Shown piece by piece: positions 1 to 13,100 of a DNA stretch of 64,000 nucleotides. Origin of the DNA: Hoplostethus atlanticus (taxonomy: Eukaryota > Chordata > Actinopteri > Trachichthyiformes > Trachichthyidae). The notes below the pieces were generated by a model. It had not been told where the DNA came from. It saw only the letters and a list, made by a program, of their open reading frames with translations, and ran no database searches. Made by a program: the position numbers and the translations under genes. The stretch covers positions 620,001 through 684,000 of the forward strand of contig JAXDDX010000168.1 in the NCBI GenBank assembly GCA_034670405.1, in the 5' to 3' direction. Position 1 is the first letter of the stretch; every line of letters starts with the position of its first letter.

Positions 1-364
1 GCATAATCTGACAGCTCCCATAAGGTTGTAACAGCGGGGCGCTTAGGCGGTCCAGCCATTTTTAGGACTACGGGTATAAGAAAATTGAACTTAGAAAAAC
101 TACAAAAATGTCAATGTCGTAACCAACATTTTCCAGTTCCGGTTAGTTGATGACAACTTAAAGTATATATAAAAACAAAGTTCAGAACTTGATTTTCTGT
201 TTTTGATGCATTTAAATGATCAAATGATCAAAATCATCAACAGTGAAATATAAAACGGGCGCTCCCCGGCGCTATGGGGTTTAGAGGGTTAATGTTCAAG
301 TGATTGCATTAGGCCTATACATATGTTGACAATAAAGGTGCCTTATTATATTCTTCTGTTTCTA

Positions 365-860
365 TTACCTGTTGCACCGGTTTTCATTTGGAAAAATACA
401 TATACTGCACTTCATTTTTAGTTGGAGGTTTGTAAAAAAAAAAAAAAAGGTTTGTCCTGTAACCCGGTGCACTTTTTTATTTTGAGATGTGTAAAAAAAA
501 AAAAAAGAGAAAAAGGTCAAGGTCCTGTAATCTGATGCATTTTTAAAAGGTAATGGAAAACATTTAATGTAAATAAATGACATTAGGTGTGTTGTTATAT
601 AGATCTGTTGTACCTGTTTTCTTTTGGGAAAGTAAAACATGTCAGATAAAGTGGGATATACTGCAATTCATTTTCAGTTGGATTTTATTTGTACAAAAAA
701 GCTCTGTCTAGTAACCTGGAGCACTTTTTTATTTTGAGATTTGTTTGAGTGAGAGTGAGAGAAGGTCCTGTAACTTGGTGCAGTTTCGGAGAAAATAGTT
801 ATTTAATGGTCAATGTTTTATTATGAACATACAATCGAATTTTCCATTAAAGAAAAGTTA
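365..860 (-). repeat. Internally duplicated dispersed repeat, matching the window's right end in inverted orientation
   Basis: Two imperfect direct units (about 370-540 and 600-790) share the order CTGT-GTACC, a GTTGG-TTT block, TCCTGTAACCYGGTGCA and CTTTTTTATTTTGAGA. The part from about 720 to 850 (GAGTGAGAGTGAGAGAAGG, then a GTCAATGTTT and GAACATACAAT block) matches the reverse complement of about 63840-64000. There the same sequence continues into a hAT-like terminus starting TAGAGATGCACCGAT, so this is probably a truncated copy of that element. Class assignment is inferred. Confidence 0.5.
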
Positions 861-1084
861 CAAAAATGTTTGTGTATGCTGTCAATTATAGTTCTAAGAA
901 AGAAAATTGGAATCAGCCAAGAAAATTGCAATCTGCATCTCTAGTACAAAGTGTTGTTCAGTCTTGCTTTTACTAGTTAACACAATATATCCAAAATCAG
1001 GTCATTCTTGTCATTTTGACATGAAAAGGTTATTCATGCTTTTATTTTCATCCCATTCATCCTTCTATTCTGGCCTCAATAGGA

Positions 1085-1945
1085 AGACTCTCTCTTGCCT
1101 GCAGCTAGTCCAAAACTGCTAGGCTTCTGACTAGATCCATTATGAGAGAGTATAATCTTCACACTTCACACTGGCTACCTGTTGATTTTAGAATTTGTTT
1201 TAAGATTTTATTGATTACTTTAAAGCAGTGAATAACTTGGCCCTGTCCCATATATCATGGAACGTTTATCCCCTCCATGTTCAAGAGTGCACTCTCAGAT
1301 CTACCAATACAGCTCTTTTAACTGTCCAAGCTCAAGTCAAGAGTTTTTGCTATCAGAGCCCAACAATCTCCCTGTCAACTTCTGCCTAATTCTCTCTGTA
1401 CATGTTTTTAAGTCACTGCTCAAAACACACTTTTATAACTGTGGCAGTGGGGCAGTCGCTCAGCAGGGAGGTAGACACACCTGTGACTTTACGCTGGTTA
1501 GCAGTCAACCCTTGTTTCACCTAGTAACCTTGTGTTTAAATGTTGCAGTGTAGCTGGGTCAAGAGAGATGCCAACACAATAACACAGGCAGGAGACAGAG
1601 CAAGCTTGACATCTGCCTGAAAATGCAGGAATAAGAGGAGACTGAAAAGTCTAGAAAACTGTGTATTTTGAGTTGTATGTGCTGGCCCGTGAGGGGTGTT
1701 TGTTAAGTTACAGTAAACTGTCTGTCTCTGCCTGTGTTTCTTCCTGCCACAATAACCTTGCATTTTACTGTTAATGTATTTGCCTTGTTTTATTTGCTTG
1801 TTTTATTTCCATGATGTCTTATTGTTGTTGTTGTGTTATTAGGTATTATTGTATTTTGTTTTATTTTGTGTAAAGCACTTTGTAACATTTGGTTTTGAAA
1901 GGTGCTATACAAATAAAGTTTTTATTATATTATATTATTAATAAT
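1085..1945 (+). mobile_element. Degenerate LINE 3' end (CR1/L2/Rex-like)
   Basis: Broken translation around 1095-1260 resembles the C-terminal reverse-transcriptase region of fish CR1/L2/Rex-type LINEs: LQLVQN, then a HWLPV-like block, then RF-ILL-T-KA-NNLA. The copy ends near 1880-1925 with AAGCACTTTGTAACATTT, a GGTGCTATACAAATAAAG motif and an AT-rich tail, the usual 3' end of such elements. Multiple stops and frame changes show it is dead. The exact clade cannot be settled by eye. Confidence 0.6.
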
Positions 1946-2814
1946 GAATATTCATGTGTACTTTTCATCAAAATGTCCCATTAGAATAAATACATTTATT
2001 AGAATAAATAGATTCAATCTACCATAAATATGCAATCAGTCAAACTGCATAATTTCCATCATATCAGAAGGGACGACACTGACTGGCCGATTTTTCCAAT
2101 GTCGGCCCGATATATTGCGTTTGGCAATATATCAAGTATAAACCTAGTATTCAATAACTGATAGAAAACTTTGAATCTGATAACTGATAATCTGATAATC
2201 TGCCAGTCCTGATATACAGTCACCAGCAAATGTATTGGCAAATGTGAGTGAAATGAGTTCAATTAAATTAATCTAAAATTTGTGTTTTCTTTAAATAAAT
2301 GAATAATCACCTACCTATAATAGTTATGTGACCTATCAACATTATGAATGCATTGGTATTTTCCTTTCAAATGCCAAACCCGAAATACAGCCTCTCACCT
2401 GCCAACTTAATGGGATTTAGCTAGAAGATAAATTATGTTGTACACTGGTACAGTGTAGAGTTAATGGACTGTAAATGCAGTCAATGTCCTTGCCCTGGGT
2501 GGTGTAGATTGGCCTTCGTACCAGGGCCTAGACGTTCAGCAATTTATTGAACCATCAATGTATGTTACATTATACTGATGTCCTGTAGGGCAAGATTCAT
2601 CACACAGCTGATATCCTGTTGAGCTGCACTGAGATTGTAGAGGCTGTATTTCAACACTGAACTGAGTATCTCAAAGGGAGATATCAATAGTTGGCCGTTA
2701 ATTAATTATTGCACGAGGTGACCAAAAGTAAATTTTCATTAATTAAAAAGTACTTTAAATGCGCTGGCAAGGACCCTCAATTCTCAGTACTATAAATTCA
2801 TAATTTTCTTATCC

Positions 2815-3075
2815 TGCCTTTAAAACAGCTGTGATTAAGTTGCTACTCCAAAAAACAAACCTTAATCCAGAGGTCGTTAGAACTATAGGCCGACCTCAAA
2901 GCTCCCCTTTTTATCCAAAATACTCAAAAGGATTGTTTTGAGCCAACTCACTGACTACCTGTCTAATAAAAATCAAATCATTTATCTTAACTGTTTCAAT
3001 CGGGCTTTAGATCTTTTTATATTCTACTGAAACCGCACTCACAAAAGTGATGAATGAGTTCTGCTATCAAAAATA
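2815..3075 (+). mobile_element. LINE reverse-transcriptase fragment
   Basis: Conceptual translation gives a degenerate RT block: AVIKLLLQK-NLNPEVV, then the PF-LSKIL-RIVLSQLTDYLS motif and a frame-broken TALTK-like end. This is the fingers region upstream of the RT catalytic core in CR1/L2/Rex1-type LINEs. No catalytic YxDD segment follows, so it is a short internal scrap separate from the 3' end at 1085-1945. Confidence 0.6.
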
Positions 3076-5439
3076 TTACTGTTACATTTGACCCAAACCC
3101 CACTGCCTCAATACTTTCACCATCTACTATATCTTTGAAACCCCAACATTGTCCCATAATATGTCCCGGGCACTCAAAAGTATACAAGGCCATTTTTAAT
3201 TAGGCCATTTTTCTCCATTTAAAAGTTGTACATCTTCATCCCATTGTATTCCATTTTCCCTTTTCACACAAAGCCAAAAAAAATGAACATCAGATCATTT
3301 CATTAGCGAGTAGAACAAAATATGCAGGGGTGTGCCTCACTGTCATCCTGCATGCTGCTTAATCAAGCCTCACTGGATTTGAATAAAGCCATTACTCTGC
3401 ATATTAGATTTAATCAATTTAAGAGGTGCTGAAAGGCAAACTCAACATTGTTTACTATGTTAATTATGCATTCCAGACTTCTCACCTCTACTCTATCATA
3501 GGAAAACCGAACTATGAACCTGTTGCAATCCGGAAAATAGTGTACTTTGGGCACTGCACTTGAATGTACGGATTTTGTGGATAGTGTACTAAGCATCATC
3601 AGACAGCATGGCAAAACTTGCCCACCTAGGAAAATGCATGTGTGGGGTTGATAGGGCTGCTGATCAATACCAATGACTCAACGATGGAGGATGGGGCTAC
3701 AAGACATTTCAGCTACGACAGTCTTCTTCTCAAGTCAATTAAGCATCATGTTCAGTTGGATCTCTGCTCCAATTTGCTGGCTTACTCCTCTCTATTGAGA
3801 CATTTTGACTTTGACTGTTTGACTTTGAATTACAGCCCACCGTAGGTCAAAGGGATGGGAGGGCTGGGCGTACGCCAAAGGCCGCTGGAAGTTGCCGATA
3901 GAGGTTGATAGATTCCTTGAAGAGGAAAACAAGCTTCAGATCAGCATGTATATTTCTAAATACAGTATATAAATGTCCCCTGAATTTTAATATTGGGATG
4001 ATTGGGAGGGAAGCACCTCCTACAGTATGTTCACAGGATGAGACAATGGCTTTGCTTGATCAAAAGTAGCGGCTGAAGAACTAAACCAGACGAAACGCCC
4101 TAACTCAGTGAACTTGGGCCATTCCTTTCAGCAGTAGACGAGCTGGTAACTCTTCCAGTAACAGACAATCTGCAGGTTTCAGAAAGACAAATAAAAAAAA
4201 TAGCTTTTCGAGACCTTTGTAATGCCACATGGAATTGAATTAAAGACCAAAATAAAGAAACAAAACCAGCCTATTTCTGATTGAACATAGTTAAAGTTCT
4301 GACATTATGAATTAAAGGGACATGAAGTCCAAAGCAGATATATGCATACTGTACTAACCACGTTCTGTATTCATCTAAAATCTGTATTCAGAACACTTTT
4401 AAGAAATTAAAAGACTTTTCCAGGACCCATGAATACCCCGATGAAAGATCTCAGATGTGGTAGAGCCAGTACAGGGTTCCCACTGCTCAATAGAAATGCT
4501 GCAGAGGTAATCACATCCTTCACACAAAGTCCTGTCTTGAATTCATATATTTCAAAACTACCTCCACTTCATGAGGCTACGTATTGCTAACAGTTGACTG
4601 TATAGCCATTGGTTTCAGAGCTTAGGAATGACTGCCACCCAGTGTACACCAGTGAAAGTGCATTACAACACATAGCTTCAAGAATGGATTTGAGATACAG
4701 TATGATGACTCAAAATGTGATCACATTATTGAAACCCTCGGATACAGTCTCTCGTCAGACAGACATCTCTTTGACCTTAAAATACATAATCCTGGTAATA
4801 ACAGACTAATGTGTCTTAATGGTATCAACCAAAGCATTCTTAAGACTTTGCATTGTCATTAGAAAACTAAAGAGTTAAGAACTACAGTACATGTGCAGAA
4901 ACAATTACTGAAATGTATCACAGTCACTGCCTTGGCCCCAGGAGGAATGGTATTTGAATACAAGTAGTAAGGGAATGTTATAACCAAATACAAAAGATAG
5001 TCAGATCTTCACATTGGAAATGTTTGAATGGGTAGAAAACACCATTCACATATTAACAGATAACAAAAGGACATTGAGATTTGGCATTTTCTTCCAGTGT
5101 GTGCAAGCAAGGGCAAAATGTCAAAGTAAGCCACTTCAGGAATTACAAATCCAGTGGCAGCAAACTGGCTGGATATCTTGTAGGCTATAGTGCAGTGAAT
5201 AGATACGTGTATTATCCAGATGTCTGTAGGACACAGCTAGTGCGCCACAAATCTCCCTCTGTGTCCGTTAGCATTACAAAACTGTAGTCGCTCTTAGCAT
5301 TCTACAGCCTGTTGACAGAATTAAAATTCAAAATTAAAACGCAACATTGTGACATGCTAGCACAAATAGAAAATAGGTGATGAGATGAGTGTATACCCTG
5401 CTGTCTTGTTGTTCATCCTTAGCATCTTTGTGGGCATCA

Positions 5440-6090
5440 ATAGAGGCTTTGCAGTTCAGAAATCAACCATAGCTGGGGCCAGAATGGCGGTCCATTGGAG
5501 ACCTGGCTCCAAATTTAAGTTACTGTGACACAGTAAACTGTCTTGTCTTTAGCCCTAGTCTCTACTCCAAAATCAATCAATCAATTAATAAATCAATCAG
5601 CTTTTATTTGTATAGCAGATTTAACGCATGGAATACAACTCACAATAACATAGCAAAAGGGTAAAATACTACCACTACTAGCTTCTACTAGATACGTTAG
5701 CTAGTGCAGATGTGTTAACAACTGGATGGCGATGGTTAGCTGACGACATTGTAAGATTAGCCAGCTCCATCTAGAAACAGTAAACAATTACACATATTAC
5801 AATACATGAGCAGTTCACAGATAAGGTTGGCTAGGAGCTCCAAAATAGCCGCCAGAGGGTGTGCTACGTCACCTGAAAGATCTCTGTACGGAGTTAACAG
5901 TTTCACAGTTTACAGCATCACCCCAAATGACAGTGGGGTCATTAACACTCGGCCCGAATTAGATATAGGTCTAGTCAACCCTGGTGAACCTGTGGCGGAC
6001 CTGTGTTAGGTTCTTCAGGTTCTACCCATGTGAAATATTACTTAACTATTTTTAGAGTTCAGAGGAAGTCGCCCCTCCATATTGCACTGG
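5440..6090. repeat. Dispersed repeat, related copy at 55690-56110
   Basis: Shared segments with 55690-56110 include CTTGTCTT-A-CCCTAGTCTCTACTCCAAAA, the AGAGGGTGTG-TA-GT-ACCTGAAAG block and a GCTAGCTA-rich middle. A reverse-oriented LINE/SINE tail (ATCAATCAATTAATAAATCA then CTTTTATTTGTATAGCA, 5572-5617) is embedded. The family is not recognised; no coding capacity is evident. Confidence 0.4.
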
Positions 6091-6224
6091 GAATCTGCTG
6101 TCACCATTACCTACTTTTTCCCAATATATATTAGGATCTTGGACACAATTAAATCATTTTAACAAGGGATGCTTTGCAATTTTTATGTGTTCTAACACAA
6201 TCCTGCCAATATTGGTAGTTAACA

Positions 6225-6430
6225 ACTCATGACCTCCTGTCCCTTGAGCAAGGCACTTAAACCCCAACTGCTCCAGTGGAGCTGCTCAATGTCAGTACCA
6301 GTAGAAGACTGTGGTTGTACTGGTCAGCTCCCAGTGTGAATGTGTGGAACTGTATGAATGTGAAGTAGGACTTTGCTGGAAAAGAGAATGGAGGTCTGTA
6401 AACTTTCCCTGGATAAATAAGGTTTAAATA
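6225..6430 (+). repeat. SINE-like fragment
   Basis: The segment contains CTTGAGCAAGGCACTTAA and AACTGCTCCAGTGG, then CAGTGTGAATGTGTG and an AATAAGGTTTAAATAAT end, a string typical of the 3' body of common teleost SINEs. No tRNA-like head with A and B boxes was found, so the copy is probably 5' truncated. Confidence 0.5.
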
Positions 6431-7198
6431 ATGTTTGCTCAAAGTGAAATGTCACTCTTAAGCGGCACTAGTGTGCTTTGAACCGAGTATTAAACACCTT
6501 TATTATGATAGAATGCCCTGTTTGTGGGTTTTTGACAAGGTTGCAGTATTCTTACCAACCTGTCGATTTGACCCTCACGGGGGTCTGAATAATTGATAAA
6601 GAAAGATAAAGCAAACATACAGAAAATCAATCAGCGTGAAGGATAGATGTTGTCATCATAAAGAATGCATTTCAATAAGCGTAAAGTGGGCTCAGCCCAA
6701 CCAATTTGCAACATATACCCACTTAAAGTAGTTGAAAAGATCAGAGTAAAGGCAAACACCAGTACTCTCTAAAAGAGACTTCAGCACTATTTGAATTGGC
6801 TTCGTTTTACTGGCTGAGGTGTGTAATTCCAGACGACCAATCAAACAGACTTGTAACAACTACGGTCATGCCGGACCAATTTGTTCTTTTGTTTGTTAAT
6901 TTAAAGGAAAACAACAGCAAATGCCTTCTGAGGGAATGAATCTGAAATGTAACGGGCCCTTAACATTTACATCTCCCGAATATTCTGCAACATATATTCC
7001 GAAGACAGTTGACATCTACGACTGAACCATTTGCGGGAGCCGGAAAAGTCCGCCAGACATCGTGGCCAAGACAGTGACTCCAACAGTTGCTCTGGTGTTT
7101 GAAAGATTACCAGATTGCTAAGGCTCTTCTTCCTTGTTGTAACCCAGACCATGGGATCGGTTCGCCATTTTCACATCTTAAAATTCTCTTCCACGGGA

Positions 7199-10100
7199 TT
7201 ACTGGTCCTTCATGCTGAGCACCGGGTCCACCAGTTTATTGTGAACGTGCATTAAACCTGACATGAAAATAAGAAAGGAAAACAGTCACAAAGTCTTTTT
7301 AATAAAATAAAAAAAGTAACATTTACTGATGTTACTACTGTAATCTACTGTAGTACTGTAAAGTATTAATCCAAGACATTTTCCTATAAATGTGTCTCTT
7401 GCTTGGAATCAATAAAATGGATAGTTAGCAACAGACAAAGAAAAGAGCGCCACCTACAAAAACCCCAGGAAAAAGACGTCAAAGTACCTGCCACCACTTT
7501 TTTTTAAGTAGTTAAAAATCTTTAAAAAATGTGGCAAGCAAGAGAATTTTTCTAATAAAGAATTTCTCAAGGAGAAATTTATTTAAAAATAAATAAATAT
7601 ACACAGAAATACACTATATGGCCAAAGGTCAGTGGACACCTGACCATCACACCTATATGAGCTTGCTGGACATCCCATTCTAAAACCATGGGCATTAATA
7701 TGGAGTTGGACTCCCTTTGCAGCTAGAACAGCCGCCACTCTTCTGGGAAGGCTTTCCACAAGCTTTTGGAGTGTGTCTGTGGGAATTTGTGCCCATTCAG
7801 CCAAAAGAGCATTTGTGAGGTCAGGCAGTGATGTTGGACGAGAAGGCCTGGCTCGCAATCGGTGTTCTAATTCCTCCCAAAGGTGTTCAGTGGGGTTGAG
7901 GTCAGGGCTCTGTGCAGGCCAATCGAGTTCCTCCACACCAAACTCATCTAACCATGTCTTTATGGACCTCGCTTTGTGCACAGGGGCACAGTCATGCTGG
8001 AACAGCAAAGGGCCTTCCCCAAACTGTTGCCACAAAGTTGGAAGCGCCCAATTGGCTAAAATGTCTTCGTATCCTGTAGCATTAAGATTACCCTTCACTG
8101 GAACTAAGGGGCCAAGCCCAAACCCTGAAAAACAGGGTGGCTGAAACACCTGAACTCAATAATTAGTAGGGGTGTCCACTGACTTTTAGCCATATAGTGT
8201 AAATAGAACCTGACAAATAAAAACAAAAATACATATTATATACACAATATGTATATAATATGTATTTTTGTTTTTATTTCCTTATATATGCATTTCCCTA
8301 ATCACCTAGGGATTCAAGCCTGTAGGGCCGCAACCCTGTTGTTTTTGTGCTGGTTTATTATGTCTTCTTCTTCATCCGCCATATCACAAATTGCTGAGAG
8401 ATAATTCATTGTGGAGACATGAAATTTTGCACATGGTAGATATTGATGTGCAAACGCTTCCAAAGAAATGGGACTCCAATCGGCCAGATGGTGCCGCTAT
8501 AATTAAATGTCCAAATTTGGAAATTTGAAAGGCCATAACTCCGATTTGTCCGATTTGTATGAAACTTGCACTACGAATTGCACTACGAATTTGCCTCAAG
8601 GACCACCCGAGCCCGCCTAGATACTTTTTTTTGCTAAACTGCATTTTTTTGAAAAACAGGGTTTTACATTTTTTTATCCATCATCACCAAATTTGGTACA
8701 CAGCTAAAGGGGACCTAGATACACCAACGCAATACAATCGGGCCCCATCTGATGAAAAACTGGCCGGCGTTAAACAATGAACTTGGGCATGACTCGTTGT
8801 TCAATCAACACAAAACTTATGTTAAGTATAGACCCCCCCCCCCCCCCCCCCCGCCCAACTATGTGTGCAAAAGCATGTTAAAATGTACCTATAGGGGACG
8901 CCAAATAGGCCAAACGTGTATCTCATAGATAGACATTGTTGCGATTGGTGCATGTGGGCGAGGTCTAGGTACATTTTAGTTTGGTCTTTAACATTATAGA
9001 TATAGGGTTTGCCAATCACTACCTAAAACATGGAGTTCATGTTTCAGCTTTTATTTACAATGATCACACCAAATGTCATGCAAATCAGTCCAAGTGAGGC
9101 CAACCAATGGCACTTTTAGTGTGTCGCCATTCAGCAATGTTAATACATAGATGAATTCAATGGGTCTTAACAGTCACAATGTCATTTTAATGGCTACATT
9201 ATCATCATGAAACTTGCTGTTGTCAAATGTGTCAAAATCTAGCCTTTTCACATTTCCATAAAGCACCTGACCCCTTATAGTCTTTTGGAATCTTTTCAAT
9301 GAAAGGAATAATTTGCCCAGGGAAAATGTATTAACTTAAATAAGAAGGGTACATTTTAAATCCCTTTACTGTGGTCAGCAGGAAAGTGATAGTTTGGATG
9401 GCTTAATGGCTTTGTGAAATTTGACAATTTGGTGCTCATATGGTACAAAAACATTTGGGCTTGAACCCTGGCATCACCGCTTGCAGCTATATTAAATTTC
9501 TGTATTTATTCATTTTTCACTTTATTAATTTCTGTATGTCCTGTTAATATAATAATGAGTCAATCAAAATATGTCATGGTGTCTCCTAACTCCCATTGGT
9601 TGATGGACATCAGAGTGCATCGATCTATTGTACTTGCCTTGCTCCCCCATTGGTTTTTAGACTACATTAGTAAACTGCATACAAGTAAGTGCAAGTGATA
9701 GTCAGCGATTTGAGAAAAGACAAGATCTAACTGTGCGTTCACACTGCGAGCAACATGACTAGCAAGTCACTGGTCCATTCATTTCCTATACGGCTGAGCG
9801 ACCAGGTAAACTCTGCCGATGTGTGGAGAGACAATAAGCTTGACAGCAGAGGAAAGTCGGCCACGGCTGAATTTGATTTTGCACTTCCTTGTTCCCCTAC
9901 TGATGTGATTTAGTTTTATGAACAATAGGTCCCAAGATGGACGAGAAGTTAAATTACAGCCATTCAAGCTTCCCAGTTCTCTACAGCTTTTATTTGAAAG
10001 GCCACTGGAATAAAAGTCTCAAAAATGATGCTTGCGGAACGGTTGCATCAATCACTGGGGTCAAAGGTCAGCTCTGAAGTCATTTCACTGAGGTTTGCTT

Positions 10101-13100
10101 CCTAATTAGCGCTCGCTAGCTAGCTTTGTTAACTCATCAAAACAATCTAACATGATAGGCAATACCAAAGCAGCGAAAAATACATGATTTGCCTGTAGCT
10201 GCAGACCACTACATACAAGCCACTGGAGGCTATGGCACTGTCCACAATCGGTTGGAACAAAGCGACCCATCAACCAGGCATTAGCCCTAGCGATGGTGGA
10301 CGCATATCTTTGATACCTTTGAAGTATTTGACCGTTTTGACTCGTAGCTCCAGCGTGGCGTCCTCGTCACAGACAAAGATGGTGCGTGGATGCTGCTGGA
10401 AGGCCGACACCGTCCACATGTGGTTCACTCCCTCCTCTATGGCTTTGTACAGGGCGAAGGCTTTGTGGGCTCCTGTGATCAGAATCATCACCTGCGCAAA
10501 GGAGAAGAGAGGCAAAACTAGAATACTCAATACATTCATTGTCTGCATGTGGGCCAATGTATCAAAATGTACAGATGAATGAAATGAAAGTTTCCAAATA
10601 TCGAAAAATGTACAGTAATGTAAAACACTAGTGCATCTAAGACCAAATTTATATTAAAAAAATAAATCTCACTTTTGCAACAGTACTGCATGTATGTAAA
10701 ATCATGCACATATTTTTTCTGTAATGGCAGCAAGATGGCACATCTTAACTTTAAATCGGCATGGGAATTTCCACCAGTGACCATTTATTGTACTTGGCAA
10801 ATTATGTAACTCTGATACTGAAATCTTTTTTTAAGTGATATTTTATTGTAGGTGGATTGGATGGATGGATAAACTCTGACCTCTTTGGCATCCATGACAG
10901 TCCCTACGCCCACAGTCAGAGCCATGGTGGGAACCTTGGAAAGGTCATTGCCGAAGAATCGGGCATTGGCGACGATGGTGTCCTTGGCAAGGGTCTTCAC
11001 TCTGGTCCTGGAAACAAGGCTAGACCCCGGCTCATTGAAAGCTATGTGCCCATCGGGGCCGATACCTAGAGAGGGACAGAAATCGAGTTGAACGAATGTG
11101 AATGAGAGCGAAAGATGAAGGCAGAGAGAGAAGCCTTCGTATCAAACTAGAGAAGAAAGTAATAATCTGTTTTACGGACATGCCATTTCCCTTGGAGGAT
11201 AGCAGTGCTGTTTATCCCCAGGCCGTAGTAATTATGCTTTTCTGCAGGTTTTGTTTGGCTTCCAATTTTTCTAAGTAATGGGGTCATCACAAATAAAGGC
11301 TTGCCTGGGATGCATGGGGGAAAATGTTTTATTGGGGTTTATGGAGGTCTGTGAACCGGAAGCAGTGAGGTCACGGGGTCAGGGCAAAGGTTAAAAGAAG
11401 ATGGCGCCTGTTTGACTGTCTCTCTGGAATTACCACTACACGCACGCATAGACAGACAGGAGAGAGCGACCACTGACTTCCTCCAAACCCCCCCCCAGAC
11501 AAGACAGCAAGCTTTACACCAACGGCGGCATTGCTGATGATCTCCACTTAAAACCATATAAAAAAAAACTCTGAAATACTGAACCGACGAGGACACAGGG
11601 GCTGGCTGTGCTGAGGACACACGGGCCGAGCTGGTTCCAGGCGGAGGGATGCGGGACCAAATGTCACCTACTAACCGGTAGGAAAATGAATGTTTTTCCC
11701 CAGTTGTATTCCCAGGCAAGCTGGGCGTTTATTTAAAAAGGTGCATAGCTGCTCCGGGGTCTGTCAAACAGAGGTAACCATCACTCCTAGTTTGTTTACA
11801 TCTAATCACGTTATCGGTAGGTAGGATAGCGGTCTCGGCTTGCAGGACCTCTGGACCCTAGGGTGGCCATGACATCTGCAACATTTGGAGATAAATAAAT
11901 GTCTGTTTCTGATCCATATAACACAACAGTGATTCAACCTACAGCCAGTTCCTTAAAGCTTTAACATTTGCTGTTCTAAACACCCAGTGTCTGGTATGTC
12001 TTTATATGTCTGGGGAAAAAAAGGCACACAGGAATTGATTTACGTTTCCGGAAGAATCAACAAGAAAAAAAGAAAACAGCGTCACCTACAGAAACGTATT
12101 CATCGACAAAAAAAATCCAAGGAGAAAGACGCCACAGTACTGGACACAATGTTTGATTGACAGGTGATATCTGGGAAGTGCGGTGCAGAAACACCACAGC
12201 AATGAGGCTGAGCACCAAGATGAAAAAGATTTTAAAAAATTAAAACACACATGGATCTTACTGCATTATCACTTTTTGAACAATATTGATTGAAAATAGT
12301 TGAAGAGCAAATTCATTGAAAGAACGCAGTATCCCATATTTATAAAAGGATTTCAATGGATACAACAGGTAACACTTTAGACATAAAAGGAAAATGGGAA
12401 TTGGAAATGAACACCAGAACTGTAGACGATGAATGGGGGAAGTCGGGGAAGCTTGTTGTTTAATGTTGTAAAATGTTTAAGAGTTGGGATGGAAACTTGG
12501 GATGAGGTATTTCAGAACCCCACTAGTACTAATCCACTTATCCTCTTGGTTTATTATGTGATGTGGTTGGTTATTACGCGCATACTTTTTGGGACTGCCC
12601 TACATTTCTTTTGGAATAAGATAATTTTAGGTATAGACCTTCAGAAATAATGGAGATTATATATGGGGCTCTTGTGCTACTTGCCAATGAAATGATCACA
12701 AAAAATGGCTTAAACCTCATCCACAGACTCTGGATCAGTGGAAACAAAGACTAAAGAGTGGATATTATAAGGAAAACATCACAGCTAAATTGCATCTTAG
12801 GATGGACTCTTTCATGTATAAATGATCTGCTGTTCTTATGTAAAATGAATATGTAAAAGTTTACGTGAAATGTGACCGACCTCCTACAAACAAATCGATT
12901 CCTCCGGCCTCTGCGATCTTCTCCTCAAAGGCCTGGCATTCTGCTTCCAGGTCCTCTGCATTTCCGTCCAAGACGTGAGTGTTGGCCGGATCAATGTCGA
13001 TGTGCTTGAAGAAGTTGTTCCACATGTAGGAGTGGTAGCTCTCAGGATGGGCACGAGGCAGACCTAGAGGACAGGAGGTACACCATCTAGATAAAGGACT

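Larger units (their letters stand above)
1..7198. other. Gene-free region downstream of gnpda2
   Basis: I found no host gene here; every open frame is short and has no recognisable domain. The stretch holds degenerate repeats listed separately (365-860, 1085-1945, 2815-3075, 5440-6090, 6225-6430). A short piece near 2060-2230 (GGCCGATTTTTCC-like, then an AT-rich palindromic stretch) also looks repeat-derived. The part just below 7199 is probably gnpda2 3' untranslated sequence; no clear poly(A) signal could be assigned. Confidence 0.6.

Noticed and set aside
7773-8144. 123-codon plus-strand frame
   Set aside because: It is antisense to the Tc1 transposase remnant, which has the conserved motifs.
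10270-10316. Alternative gnpda2 C-terminus [14 protein letters not shown]
   Set aside because: It is read-through past a GT donor; the conserved C-terminal exon is found at 7199-7257 in the right phase.
11339-11719. 126-codon minus-strand frame in a gnpda2 intron
   Set aside because: No domain, no splice logic with gnpda2; sequence near GAAGATGGCGCCTG looks like a retroelement 5' end but is too weak to call.
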